A program made the position numbers and the translations under genes. A DNA stretch of 32,860 nucleotides from IMG/VR virus record IMGVR_UViG_3300021373_001554, positions 1 to 32,860 of that record. One strand, written 5' to 3'. Each line of letters begins with the position of its first letter. Position 1 is the first letter of the stretch. The notes beneath the pieces are model-generated. The model saw nothing but the letters and a program-made list of their open reading frames with translations. It did not search any database and was not told the origin of the DNA. This DNA comes from a virus. Below, piece after piece: positions 23,155 to 31,085 of this stretch.

Positions 23155-23428
23155 GTTAAACGAAGCAAAACTTAAACTTCCTAAAGACCAAAAAGAGGTC
23201 AAAAGAGAAGTTGAGAAAGTATCTGGTAAAACAGTTTCGGTTGTCTATGCTGAGGACAGACGAAAGAAAATACATGTCTACTTAGATGAAATAGAAGTAG
23301 GTACATATAAAGATTTAAAATCAGCAGAAAAAGAAATGAAGAATGTCAAAAAAGTTATGTTGCAAATGAGTGAAGAAGACATCTCTAAAGAAGAAATTTT
23401 AGGAGCAATAAATGAAATTAATATCTGA
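23126..23428 (+). CDS. gp68: gp68-like prohead core protein
   Basis: 100 residues (T4 gp68 141). N-terminus MKTWKQITAELNEAKLKL, then a basic and acidic mixed region (KIHVYLDEIEVGTYKDLKSA). It contains L-N-E|A, a fit to the gp21 cleavage rule (L/I)-x-E. It overlaps gp67 by 29 nt and gp21 by 17 nt, typical of this tightly packed core cluster. Likely an internal prohead core protein. Confidence 0.72.
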   Translation: MKTWKQITAELNEAKLKLPKDQKEVKREVEKVSGKTVSVVYAEDRRKKIHVYLDEIEVGTYKDLKSAEKEMKNVKKVMLQMSEEDISKEEILGAINEINI

Positions 23429-24065
23429 ATTTAACGACTATGCAATAGAACCTGTTATCGTTGAGGAAAACGAGAAAGGACAAAAAGAATACTTTATTGA
23501 AGGTATCTTCATGCAGTCGCAAATCAAAAACAGAAATGGACGTATCTATCCAAAAGAAGTTATGGATAAAGAAGTACAAAGATATGTCAAAGAGTTTGTC
23601 GAGAAAGACAGAGCATTCGGTGAATTAGGACATCCTGAAGGACCGACAATCAATTTAGACAAAGTATCTCACATGATTACCAAACTAGAAGCAGACGGTA
23701 ATAACTATGTGGGAAGAGCAAAGATTTTATCAACACCAAACGGACAGATAGTGAGAAACTTGATTGATGATGGTGCAAAACTTGGTGTTTCATCTAGAGG
23801 TCTAGGTTCCCTAGAACAAAAAGGTGGCGCCCAAGTAGTTAAAAGTGACTTTCAACTTGCAACAGCAGGTGACATAGTCGCAGACCCATCTGCTCCAGAG
23901 GCATTCGTAGAAGGCATCATGGAAGGAGTAGAATGGATTTATGAAAACGGTATTCTAAGGGCGCAAGAAGTTGAGCAAATGAAAAAAGAGATTCAGGTCG
24001 CAAAACTAAATAAACTCGAAGAAACCAAACTTAAAGTATGGAGTAAGTTCGTAGAGAACTTATAA
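23412..24065 (+). CDS. gp21: gp21 prohead core protease
   Basis: 217 residues (T4 gp21 212). Catalytic signatures of the herpes/T4-type prohead proteases: H74 in AFGELGHPEG and the serine cluster S127-S128 in LGVSSRGLGS. Also KNRNGRIYPKEVMD at 39-52 and TAGDIVADPSAPEAFV at 151-166. It cleaves scaffold and capsid proteins after (L/I)-x-E during maturation, before packaging. TAGGAG is the ribosome site inside the end of gp68. Confidence 0.95.
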   Translation: MKLISEFNDYAIEPVIVEENEKGQKEYFIEGIFMQSQIKNRNGRIYPKEVMDKEVQRYVKEFVEKDRAFGELGHPEGPTINLDKVSHMITKLEADGNNYVGRAKILSTPNGQIVRNLIDDGAKLGVSSRGLGSLEQKGGAQVVKSDFQLATAGDIVADPSAPEAFVEGIMEGVEWIYENGILRAQEVEQMKKEIQVAKLNKLEETKLKVWSKFVENL

Positions 24066-24067
24066 GT

Positions 24068-24075
24068 TATAAATA
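24068..24075 (+). promoter_or_regulatory. T4-type late promoter TATAAATA
   Basis: Exact TATAAATA between gp21 and gp22. The predicted start near 24081 coincides with a GTATT...AATAC hairpin (24081-24098), in a 34-nt leader ending with AGGAGA. A TATAAT also occurs at 24091, resembling the -10 region of the promoter at 10312. Confidence 0.8.
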
Positions 24076-24114
24076 AAAGAGTATTTTAAATATAATACCC
24101 TAACAGGAGAAAAC

Positions 24115-25503
24115 ATGTCAGATTTAGAAAAAACACTATCTCAAGCAGTAGCAGAGGTACTTGACGAGAAAGTCGAGCAGCCAGATGCTAAAGCAGAGAA
24201 GGGTGACCAAAAACCTGTCAAGCAAGGTTCATCAGACGCCGCTTCAATTGAAAGTGGAAAAGGTGAAGTCGTCAAACCTGAAGAAAATCCTGTTGACAAA
24301 GCCGTGGCTTCAGTTAAAAGTGCCGAAGGTGGTTCTAAAGAAAATAGTTCCGACCCTCAAAAGAAAGGTGCTTCAAAGGCTGAACCTCAACCAAAATTAA
24401 AGAAAGTTTCTGAAGAAGACGATTCTGAAGAAGAAAAACCTTCAAAGATGGAAATGATTAAGGCAATGGTCAACGCAATGAAAGGAATGGATAAAGAGTC
24501 ACTTCAGGCAATGTATAACAAAGTGTCTGATGACGAAGAAGAGGTTGACGAATCCTTAAGCAAGGCAGAAATTGCAAGAAACATCGTAGAACTCATGAAG
24601 AAAAAAGATGAGGAAGACGTTGAAGAGTCATCTAAGGCTTTCTTTGAAGAAAAAGAAGACAAAGAAGACGAAAAAAAGGTGAAAAAAGAAGAAGAGGAAG
24701 ACGAAGACGAAGAAGATGAAGACGAGAAAGAAGTCGAAGAATCTGTAGAAGTTGAGTCTGACCTAGTCGAGATGGAAGTGGAAGACGACCTATCTAAAAT
24801 CTCAGAAGCACTTGAACTTTCTGAAGAAAATACAGAAAAGGCAAAAACCATATTCAAGGCAGCAGTTTCATCTAAAGTCGAAGAAATCAAAGAGTCCTTA
24901 CAAAAGGAACATGAAGAATCATTAAAAACCTCAATAGACACTATCAAAGGTGACCTCGCGGAAGCAGTTGACAAGTATCTAACATATTGTGCTGAAGAGT
25001 GGACGAAAGAAAACGAACTCGCAATTGAAAGGGGTTTGAGGTCTGAAATGACTGAGAACTTTATCGATGGACTAAAAACATTGTTCACAGAACACTATGT
25101 TGAAGTACCAGAAGATAAGTACAATGTTATGGACGAACTCGCAAATCGTCTCGATGAGATGGAAGAAAAACTTGACGGTGAAGTGTCCAAGAATATGGAA
25201 ATCACTGAAGAGTTAGATACTCTCAAAAGAGACAACGTGGTCAGAGAAGCCTGTAAAGACTTATCTGAGTCACAACAAGAGAAATTGGTATCATTATCAA
25301 AAGGTGTAGACTTCACAGACACAGATGACTTTAGTGATAAAGTCGCTGAGTTGAAAGAAGCATACTTTCCAATTGATGGTGAGACTATCGCTGAAGAGAC
25401 TGTAGTCGAAGAAGGAACAGGAACTTTTGATGTAGAATCTACTGAAAGAGTTGTTGACCCAGAAATGGCACAGTATATGGAAGCAATTAATAAACTTAAA
25501 TAA
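24115..25503 (+). CDS. gp22: gp22 prohead scaffold protein, long acidic form
   Basis: 462 residues, far longer than T4 gp22 (269). The N-terminal ~110 residues are low complexity Lys/Glu/Ser/Pro. Residues about 165-225 are almost only Glu, Asp and Lys. The C-terminal half (from about 230) is the helical scaffold core with ALELSEENTEKAKTIFKAAV, YLTYCAEEWTKENELAIERG, MTENFIDGLKTLFTEHYVEV. It forms the inner core of the prohead and is destroyed by gp21. Position between gp21 and gp23 supports the call. Confidence 0.92.
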   Translation: MSDLEKTLSQAVAEVLDEKVEQPDAKAEKGDQKPVKQGSSDAASIESGKGEVVKPEENPVDKAVASVKSAEGGSKENSSDPQKKGASKAEPQPKLKKVSEEDDSEEEKPSKMEMIKAMVNAMKGMDKESLQAMYNKVSDDEEEVDESLSKAEIARNIVELMKKKDEEDVEESSKAFFEEKEDKEDEKKVKKEEEEDEDEEDEDEKEVEESVEVESDLVEMEVEDDLSKISEALELSEENTEKAKTIFKAAVSSKVEEIKESLQKEHEESLKTSIDTIKGDLAEAVDKYLTYCAEEWTKENELAIERGLRSEMTENFIDGLKTLFTEHYVEVPEDKYNVMDELANRLDEMEEKLDGEVSKNMEITEELDTLKRDNVVREACKDLSESQQEKLVSLSKGVDFTDTDDFSDKVAELKEAYFPIDGETIAEETVVEEGTGTFDVESTERVVDPEMAQYMEAINKLK

Positions 25504-25521
25504 TATTTAAAGGAAATAACA

Positions 25522-26832
25522 ATGTTTTTATCAGAAAACTTACAAGAAAAGTGGTCGCCTATTCTAGAACATTCCGAATTGCCTAGCATTGAGGATAACT
25601 ACAAGAAAGCGGTTACAGCAGTTATTTTAGAAAACCAAGAGAATGCTCTTAAAGAAGAAAGAGCAGCTCTTTCTGAAGCTGCACCTTTAAATGCTACTGG
25701 TTCGTCTGCTATTGCTAATTGGGACCCAATCCTAATTTCATTAGTAAGACGTGCTATGCCAAATCTCGTTGCATACGACATTTGCGGTGTTCAACCTATG
25801 ACAGGTCCTACTGGTCTTATCTTCGCTATGAAAGCAAGATACAACGACTACCCAAGTGGTGGTAGAGAAGACCAATCTGAGGCATTAGGTGTTAACGAAC
25901 CAAGAACTGGAGAATCTGCTTCTGCAGGTCCTAACGGTACTGATGGTGTTGACGCTGACCCAGAAGGAGACCCTTTCGCAAGTTCTAGTGCGTATGAAAA
26001 CGCAACTAACACAGGTATGAGTACAGCTTCTGCTGAAGCACTTGGTGATGCTACATCTAACGAATTTAACGAGATGTCATTCACAATTGAGAAATCAACA
26101 GTAACAGCAGTTTCCAGAGCATTAAAAGCTGAGTATACACTCGAACTAGCACAAGACTTAAAAGCAATCCACGGTCTTGATGCAGAATCAGAACTAGCAA
26201 ACATTCTTTCATCAGAAATTCTTGCTGAAATCAACAGAGAAGTTGTAAGAGAAGTCAACAACCAGGCAAAAACTGGTGCAGCTGACACTGCAAGTGCAGG
26301 TACTTTCAACTTAGACGTTGATGCTAACGGTAGATGGTCTGTAGAGAAGTTTAAAGGTTTATTATTCCAAATCGAAAGAGAATCAAACAAAATTGCTAAA
26401 GAAACAAGAAGAGGAAAAGGTAACTTTATCCTATGTTCTTCAGACGTAGCATCTGCTCTTTCAATGGCAGGAGTATTAGATTACGCACCTGCTTTAAATA
26501 CCAACTTAAACGTTGATGATACTGGTAATACTTTTGCTGGTTTATTAAACGGAAGAGTTAAAGTTTACATCGACCCTTATGCTGGTGCAAACTACTTAAC
26601 AGTTGGTTATAGAGGAAGTAATCCTTATGACGCTGGTATGTTCTATTGTCCTTACGTTCCATTACAAATGGTTCGTGCAGTTGGTGAGAATACTTTCCAA
26701 CCAAAAATCGGATTTAAAACAAGATACGGCATGGTTTCTAACCCATTTGTTGGGTCAACACCTGCTAACGGTCTTGCTTCCGATGGAACAAACCAATACT
26801 ACAGAAAAGTTAAAGTTACTAACATTCTGTAA
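25522..26832 (+). CDS. gp23: gp23 major capsid protein
   Basis: 436 residues (T4 gp23 521). Hallmarks: NWDPILISLVRRAMPNLVAY, DICGVQPMTGPTGLIFAMKA, NEMSFTIEKSTVTAVSRALK, YTLELAQDLKAIHGLDAESE, and YVPLQMVRAVGENTFQPKIG near the end. The N-terminal region (1-52) is helical and ends with A-L-S-E|A-A, a match to the gp21 cleavage rule, so mature gp23 probably begins at Ala53. AAGGAA precedes the start; a strong terminator follows. Confidence 0.97.
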   Translation: MFLSENLQEKWSPILEHSELPSIEDNYKKAVTAVILENQENALKEERAALSEAAPLNATGSSAIANWDPILISLVRRAMPNLVAYDICGVQPMTGPTGLIFAMKARYNDYPSGGREDQSEALGVNEPRTGESASAGPNGTDGVDADPEGDPFASSSAYENATNTGMSTASAEALGDATSNEFNEMSFTIEKSTVTAVSRALKAEYTLELAQDLKAIHGLDAESELANILSSEILAEINREVVREVNNQAKTGAADTASAGTFNLDVDANGRWSVEKFKGLLFQIERESNKIAKETRRGKGNFILCSSDVASALSMAGVLDYAPALNTNLNVDDTGNTFAGLLNGRVKVYIDPYAGANYLTVGYRGSNPYDAGMFYCPYVPLQMVRAVGENTFQPKIGFKTRYGMVSNPFVGSTPANGLASDGTNQYYRKVKVTNIL

Positions 26833-26850
26833 AATCAATATTGATTTGAG

Positions 26851-26878
26851 AAAAGGTCTCTTCGGAGACCTTTTTTTT
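26851..26878 (+). terminator. Strong rho-independent terminator after gp23
   Basis: AAAAGGTCTC (26851-26860), TTCG tetraloop, GAGACCTTTT (26865-26874), and a run of eight T from 26871. The C(UUCG)G loop is unusually stable. A 16-bp perfect palindrome (26832-26847) lies just upstream at the gp23 stop. Confidence 0.95.
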
Positions 26879-26883
26879 AGCGA

Positions 26884-26891
26884 ACTAAATA
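26884..26891 (+). promoter_or_regulatory. Weak late-promoter variant ACTAAATA
   Basis: ACTAAATA directly after the gp23 terminator; predicted start near 26897. The leader contains GCATC/GATGC (26896-26907) and AGGAGG before the ATG at 26944. Needed because the terminator would stop readthrough, but the match is imperfect. Confidence 0.4.
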
Positions 26892-26943
26892 TAAGGCATC
26901 ATTAAGATGCAGTCATATACACACATACACACAGGAGGAAAAT

Positions 26944-27162
26944 ATGGCAAATCAAGCAAAATCCGGTTACGAAATTCGTGCCGACTTACTATCCCTTGCA
27001 GAGGGCGTATTAATTAACAACATCGAGAATGAGAGGACTACCATTTACACATGGAATGATAACCATCCCGAGTCTAAAAAAGATATGCCTTTGAGAACTT
27101 ATTCAGCACAAGATGTTATTGATACTGCAAAACAGTTCAATGACTTTGTTAATGAGAAATAA
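26944..27162 (+). CDS. Small uncharacterised protein after gp23
   Basis: 72 residues: GYEIRADLLSLAEGVLINNI, a central TIYTWNDNHPE, then TYSAQDVIDTAKQFNDFVNE. Predicted mainly helical. Very strong ribosome site (AGGAGG), so probably abundant. Similar short proteins occur in this position in marine T4-like phages as far as I recall; function unknown. The gene lies between the gp23 terminator and a late promoter. Confidence 0.7.
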   Translation: MANQAKSGYEIRADLLSLAEGVLINNIENERTTIYTWNDNHPESKKDMPLRTYSAQDVIDTAKQFNDFVNEK

Positions 27163-27166
27163 GTTA

Positions 27167-27174
27167 GATAAATA
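27167..27174 (+). promoter_or_regulatory. Late promoter variant GATAAATA
   Basis: GATAAATAGTATT: one mismatch but with the GTATT extension also found at 3811 and 13367. Predicted start near 27180, so the mRNA would begin with the hairpin at 27182. Confidence 0.55.
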
Positions 27175-27181
27175 GTATTGT

Positions 27182-27199
27182 GGGGTGAATTATCACCCC
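27182..27199 (+). terminator. GC-rich hairpin at the 5' end of a predicted late transcript
   Basis: GGGGTGA (27182-27188), loop ATTA, TCACCCC (27193-27199), followed by only CTTT. It may terminate the preceding gene, or act as a 5' stability hairpin for the message starting near 27180. Confidence 0.5.
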
Positions 27200-27215
27200 C
27201 TTTAGAGGAAAAACA

Positions 27216-27434
27216 ATGTCAAATTATGCAAAAAATGTGAAAGTGTTAGAAGGACCATGGGAGAAAAGTGCATTTCCTAATGGTGTAGAAACAACCAATG
27301 TATTGAATAGAACAATCACTACTCAGTATATACAAGACGGTTATCTTTGTGAAGAAACTGTTTGTAGAACATATAGAGGTGATGACTATCAAGATACTAC
27401 ATCAACTAAGAGAGTAATAAAACTTGGCAACTAA
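27216..27434 (+). CDS. Small uncharacterised protein
   Basis: 72 residues, beta-rich in appearance: VLEGPWEKSAFPNGVETTNV, TITTQYIQDGYLCEETVCRT, YRGDDYQDTTSTKRVIKL. Two cysteines six residues apart. GAGGAAAAA precedes the ATG. The end overlaps the TTG start of the tail-tube-fold gene by 11 nt, suggesting coupling and perhaps a related tail role. No family recognised. Confidence 0.65.
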   Translation: MSNYAKNVKVLEGPWEKSAFPNGVETTNVLNRTITTQYIQDGYLCEETVCRTYRGDDYQDTTSTKRVIKLGN

Positions 27435-27963
27435 TATAAACAAATCTATTCTCAATAAGAATAATTTTAGACTTCTTATTGATAAGACACCAAATGTAGA
27501 ATACTATGTTCGAACAGTAACATTACCAGGTTTACAATTTGGTGAAACAACACAACCTACAGGTTCAGGTTTAGATGCTTACTTCCCTGGTGATAAAGCA
27601 TCATTCGATACGTTAGATGTATCGTTTTTAGTTGACGAAGATTTAGAAAACTTCAAAGAGATATATGATTGGATGGACTCTATTGTACCTGTCGGTGATG
27701 GTTCTTCTTTTGGAACATACACTGATACAAGAACTAACAAAACAAATATATACGCAGGTTCTGATAATGATTTAAATCAGTTCTCAGATATAACCCTAGT
27801 AACAAACACAAACAAGAATTTACCAAATAAATTCTTCAGATTCCACGATGCATTCCCAATCAATCTAGGAGGAATCGAATTAGAATCAGGTGCAGATGCA
27901 GAACCAGTCATTGCTACTGTATCATTTAGATTCACATATTACGAAATAAAAACTACTTCATAA
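27424..27963 (+). CDS. Tail-tube-fold protein (gp19/gp54/gp3-like candidate)
   Basis: 179 residues. The pattern NNFRLLIDKTPNVEYYVRTV then LPGLQFGE, KASFDTLDVSFLVDEDLENF then IYDWMD, and KFFRFHDAFPINLGGIEL then ATVSFRFTYYEIK matches the gp19-type tail-tube fold used by tube, initiator (gp54) and other tail proteins. Position between gp23 and uvsY is where marine T4-like phages tend to place a tail-completion gene (gp3), from memory. Its start is TTG at 27424; a stop (TAA 27418-27420) lies one codon upstream and there is no early ATG. AAGAGAG is about 10 nt upstream. Confidence 0.7.
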   Translation: MATNINKSILNKNNFRLLIDKTPNVEYYVRTVTLPGLQFGETTQPTGSGLDAYFPGDKASFDTLDVSFLVDEDLENFKEIYDWMDSIVPVGDGSSFGTYTDTRTNKTNIYAGSDNDLNQFSDITLVTNTNKNLPNKFFRFHDAFPINLGGIELESGADAEPVIATVSFRFTYYEIKTTS

Positions 27964-27985
27964 ATACTACAAACTGTAGTATAAT
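27957..27985 (+). promoter_or_regulatory. Overlapping late (CATAAATA) and sigma70-like promoters for uvsY
   Basis: CATAAATA at 27959-27966 (late type, one mismatch) and TTCATA-17-TATAAT (27957-27962, 27980-27985). A hairpin ATACTAC/GTAGTAT (27964-27970, 27976-27982) overlaps both. The sigma70-type start would fall at 27992-27994, at the uvsY ATG. Confidence 0.5.
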
Positions 27986-27993
27986 AGTATATT

Positions 27994-28437
27994 ATGACTT
28001 TAGATGAAATTAAAGAAATGTGGTCCAAGGATTGTGTCATCGATGATATCGAACTTGACAAGTCCTCATTAGAAGTACCAAAATTACATGCCAAGTATTC
28101 AGAGTTGCTTACTGATAATGTTATCAAGTTAAAGAACTTAGAATTCAAACGTAGTCTTTTGATGAAAGATAAGTGGTTATGGTATAACGGTAAAATGGAC
28201 GAAGCACGTATCAAAGAGTTGGGTTGGAACGATGACCCATTTGATGGTCTAAAGATTATGAAAAACGACATGTCTGTTTTTTATGATGCAGACCCAGACT
28301 TACAAAAGCTCAAAGCACAAATAGAATATACAAGAGAAGTCATTGAGTTCATCAGACGTTGCATGGAGAATGTAACATGGAGACACCAAACAATTAAAAA
28401 CACTATTGAATGGAAAAAGTTCATGGCAGGTTTATAA
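27994..28437 (+). CDS. uvsY: UvsY recombination mediator
   Basis: 147 residues (T4 UvsY 137). Small helical protein: TLDEIKEMWSKDCVIDDIEL, LHAKYSELLTDNVIKLKNLE, KWLWYNGKMDEARI, MKNDMSVFYDADPDLQKLKA. UvsY loads the UvsX recombinase onto gp32-coated single strands in recombination-dependent replication. It stands before uvsW, as in other T4-like phages. Its stop overlaps the ATG of the oxygenase gene. No Shine-Dalgarno is obvious. Confidence 0.88.
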   Translation: MTLDEIKEMWSKDCVIDDIELDKSSLEVPKLHAKYSELLTDNVIKLKNLEFKRSLLMKDKWLWYNGKMDEARIKELGWNDDPFDGLKIMKNDMSVFYDADPDLQKLKAQIEYTREVIEFIRRCMENVTWRHQTIKNTIEWKKFMAGL

Positions 28438-29120
28438 TGATTACTAAAAATTCTATTTGGATATATCCGGAATATTTTACACCACAAGAAGTTAACGAGT
28501 TTCATGCTATCGCAAGTAGATATGAGTTAGAAGAAAGTATGATAGGGCAAGGTAACGAAGACCCAGACGATAGAACTCATCATAAGTTAGGAAATAAAGA
28601 TAGTAATATCAGACAATCTAAAAATGTATGGTTAGCACCAGAAATAATTCCAGAAGAACTAGAAAACAAATTGGTTGATGGTATCAACATGGCAAATCAA
28701 GAATCTGGTTGGAATTTGCATTGGGATTGGCAAGAGAGACATCAATATACAACATACGAATATAGACCTGATGCACCAGTTACAGGTGATTTTTATACAT
28801 GGCATTTAGATTCAGGTGATAAACCACAATCAAGAGGTGGTAGAATCAGAAAACTTTCTTCAACAGTGCAATTGTCAGACCCAGAAGATTATGAGGGTGG
28901 CAGTTTTGATTACATAGAATATCAAGGTGTCTTTGATAAATTAGATACACATGATACACTTATTGATATTGGTAATTTTAAAAAGTCAATTCCATTTAGT
29001 GCGAAAGCAAAAGGGACACTTATTGTCTTTCCTTCAGACACATATCATCAAGTTACACCTGTTACAAGAGGAGTTAGGAAATCACTAGTTAGTTGGTTTC
29101 ACGGTAACCCATATGTCTAA
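28437..29120 (+). CDS. 2OG-Fe(II) oxygenase (PKHD-type) between uvsY and uvsW
   Basis: 227 residues from the ATG at 28437, which overlaps the uvsY stop (TAATG). An in-frame ATG 27 nt upstream is inside uvsY and less likely. Iron ligands H123-L-D125 in FYTWHLDSGD, distal H204 in FPSDTYHQVTPV, 2-oxoglutarate Arg214 in VRKSLVSWFHG; YEGGSFDYIEYQG between. This matches prolyl-hydroxylase-like PKHD enzymes common in cyanophages. Substrate unknown. The 8-nt overlap with uvsW shows it belongs to the same operon. Confidence 0.88.
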   Translation: MITKNSIWIYPEYFTPQEVNEFHAIASRYELEESMIGQGNEDPDDRTHHKLGNKDSNIRQSKNVWLAPEIIPEELENKLVDGINMANQESGWNLHWDWQERHQYTTYEYRPDAPVTGDFYTWHLDSGDKPQSRGGRIRKLSSTVQLSDPEDYEGGSFDYIEYQGVFDKLDTHDTLIDIGNFKKSIPFSAKAKGTLIVFPSDTYHQVTPVTRGVRKSLVSWFHGNPYV

Positions 29121-30564
29121 TACTGTTAGAGTTTCTAAAGTCAATGATGTCTTTATGAAAGTTGATTGTGATGATGGACTTGCAAGAGATTTATTTGATT
29201 TCTTTTCATTCTCAGTTCCAAATGCAAAGTTCATGCCCTCAGTTAAGAATCGATATTGGGATGGCAAAGTCAGACTATTTTCAATCAAAACAAATAAAAT
29301 CTACATTGGTCTTTTACCATACGTAGATGAATTCTGTAGAGAACGTGGTTATAAATTCGAAGGTATACATGATGTTATTGGTGATAAAACACGAATAACA
29401 GACGAAGATGTAGATTTCTTTATTAATGGTGACGACTTAATTCCTGGATTAGGTTTACCATTTAAACCAAGAGATTATCAAATAGATGCTTTTAAAACTG
29501 CTGTTCAGTATGGCAGACAATTACTCTTATCTCCTACTGCTAGTGGGAAGTCACTTATTATATATATGTTATGTAGATGGTTTGAAGGCGAAATGTCTTT
29601 ACCCAACTGCAAAACTATTATCATTGTCCCTACTACTTCATTGGTAGAGCAAATGGCGAAAGACTTCGAGGAGTATGGATATGATGAAAAGATTTGTAAA
29701 ATTTATTCGGGTCAGCCGGTATTTGATTCGAACATCACAATCACTACATGGCAGTCATTTGCTAAAGCTCCTAAAGATGTCATGGAAAGTTTCGATGTTG
29801 TCATCGGAGACGAAGCACACCTCTTCAAAGCACAAACACTAAAAGGCATCTTAGAAAAGATGAAGAATACTGCTATCAGAATTGGCACAACAGGAACACT
29901 TGATGGTTCTGAATGTCATAGACTTCAACTCGAAGGAATGTTTGGTCCTGTCAAAAAAGTCATAACAACTTCAGAACTCATGGAAGAAGGAACGGTGGCA
30001 AATTTATCTATTGATTGTGTCATACTTCGTCATACTAAACAGAAAAAAATGTCATATCAGGAAGAAATGGATTACTTGGTGTCGAATGATAGTAGAAACA
30101 CTTTTATAACAAATCTAGTCGCAAGTCTTACAGGTAATACACTTGTCCTGTTTCAATATGTTGAAAAACATGGTGAAGTATTGTACCCTATGATAGATGG
30201 TAGAGTTAAAGACTTACACTATGTTTATGGTGGAACAGATACTGAAGACAGAGAAAAAGTTAGAGAAGTGGTAGAGCAGTCCAATGAAAGTGTCATACTA
30301 GCATCATACGGAACATTTTCTACAGGAGTTAATATTAAGAAAATAGATAATATTGTTTTCGCAAGTCCTTCTAAATCTAGAATACGTAATCTACAATCTA
30401 TTGGTAGAGGTCTACGTAAAGCAGAAGGCAAAGATAGTATGAGATTATTTGATATCGCAGATAACTTACAATGTGATAACTACACGTTAGAACATTTAAA
30501 AGAACGTATCAATATCTATAGTGAGGAAGGTTTCAACTATGAAATTAAAGAATTTGACTTATAA
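29113..30564 (+). CDS. uvsW: UvsW DNA/RNA helicase
   Basis: 483 residues (T4 UvsW 503). N-terminal accessory domain (about 1-115), then superfamily 2 motifs: FKPRDYQIDAF (Q-like), Walker A SPTASGKS (140-147), IVPTTSLVEQM, DEAH (233-236), GTTGTLDG (258-265), and motif VI QSIGRGLRKAEG. UvsW unwinds branched DNA and R-loops and switches replication from origin-dependent to recombination-dependent mode. The stop codon lies within the late promoter at 30560. Confidence 0.96.
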   Translation: MSNTVRVSKVNDVFMKVDCDDGLARDLFDFFSFSVPNAKFMPSVKNRYWDGKVRLFSIKTNKIYIGLLPYVDEFCRERGYKFEGIHDVIGDKTRITDEDVDFFINGDDLIPGLGLPFKPRDYQIDAFKTAVQYGRQLLLSPTASGKSLIIYMLCRWFEGEMSLPNCKTIIIVPTTSLVEQMAKDFEEYGYDEKICKIYSGQPVFDSNITITTWQSFAKAPKDVMESFDVVIGDEAHLFKAQTLKGILEKMKNTAIRIGTTGTLDGSECHRLQLEGMFGPVKKVITTSELMEEGTVANLSIDCVILRHTKQKKMSYQEEMDYLVSNDSRNTFITNLVASLTGNTLVLFQYVEKHGEVLYPMIDGRVKDLHYVYGGTDTEDREKVREVVEQSNESVILASYGTFSTGVNIKKIDNIVFASPSKSRIRNLQSIGRGLRKAEGKDSMRLFDIADNLQCDNYTLEHLKERINIYSEEGFNYEIKEFDL

Positions 30565-30567
30565 ATA
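30560..30567 (+). promoter_or_regulatory. T4-type late promoter TATAAATA
   Basis: Exact TATAAATA containing the uvsW stop codon and starting 13 nt before the ATG at 30573, giving a predicted leaderless start. Confidence 0.75.
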
Positions 30568-30572
30568 CTTAT

Positions 30573-31034
30573 ATGGCAAGACCAAAAGATTTTACTCCTC
30601 AAAAATACGAAGTAATTAAAACTCGAACAGGTGCTGAAATCATGGGCATGACTCGTGATACAGGTAAGGGATTAGAGGTTACTTTGCCAATGATATGTCA
30701 TCTAACTGCAATGCCTGGTGGGGCATCTAGTCATTGTGTTTTCTACCCATATGCACCCTTATCATCAGACGAAACAGTATTGTTTCCTTATGACCACATC
30801 GCACATAGAAGTTCAGTGAATGAGCAATTCATTCCATTGTACGATAATGCATCAGCATCTTGGTTTAAGATGATAGAAAATAAATCTATACCTATCAAAG
30901 AAAGAAATGAAGATTTTGAAGAAAAGGTCAGAGATGCCATGGCAAGAATTCTAAGAACTGAAAATGAATACTTAGAAGAAGAACTTGATTTACTTGAAGA
31001 AGAAATAGACCTTTCCAAAAAAACAATTCATTAA
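30573..31034 (+). CDS. Small protein with Sm-like N-terminal segment and acidic coiled-coil C-terminus
   Basis: 153 residues. Residues about 12-50 (KYEVIKTRTGAEIMGMTRDT, GLEVTLPMICHL) look like the 'G.ei.G.v.....g..v..P..i' start of an Sm/LSm-type barrel, followed by YPYAPLSSDETVLFPYDHIA. The last ~45 residues are a strongly acidic helix (EYLEEELDLLEEEIDL). Bacteriophage proteins of this size between uvsW and gene 55 are common in marine T4-like phages as far as I recall. The Sm-like reading suggests RNA binding but is only a pattern match. Confidence 0.7.
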   Translation: MARPKDFTPQKYEVIKTRTGAEIMGMTRDTGKGLEVTLPMICHLTAMPGGASSHCVFYPYAPLSSDETVLFPYDHIAHRSSVNEQFIPLYDNASASWFKMIENKSIPIKERNEDFEEKVRDAMARILRTENEYLEEELDLLEEEIDLSKKTIH

Positions 31035-31056
31035 GATATTTTTTTTACTAAATAGA

Positions 31057-31085
31057 TTGCGTAACATATACATCTATGTTATAAT
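31057..31085 (+). promoter_or_regulatory. Sigma70-like promoter TTGCGT-17-TATAAT
   Basis: TTGCGT (31057-31062), 17-bp spacer, TATAAT (31080-31085), with a second TATAAT at 31090-31095. It precedes the tiny membrane-protein cluster. A late-like ACTAAATA (31047-31054) lies just upstream, after a run of eight T. Confidence 0.65.

Noticed and set aside
24504-25088. Serine-rich open frame on the - strand
   Set aside because: It is the mirror of the GAA/GAC-rich acidic block of gp22, which reads as TTC/TCT/TCC on the other strand.
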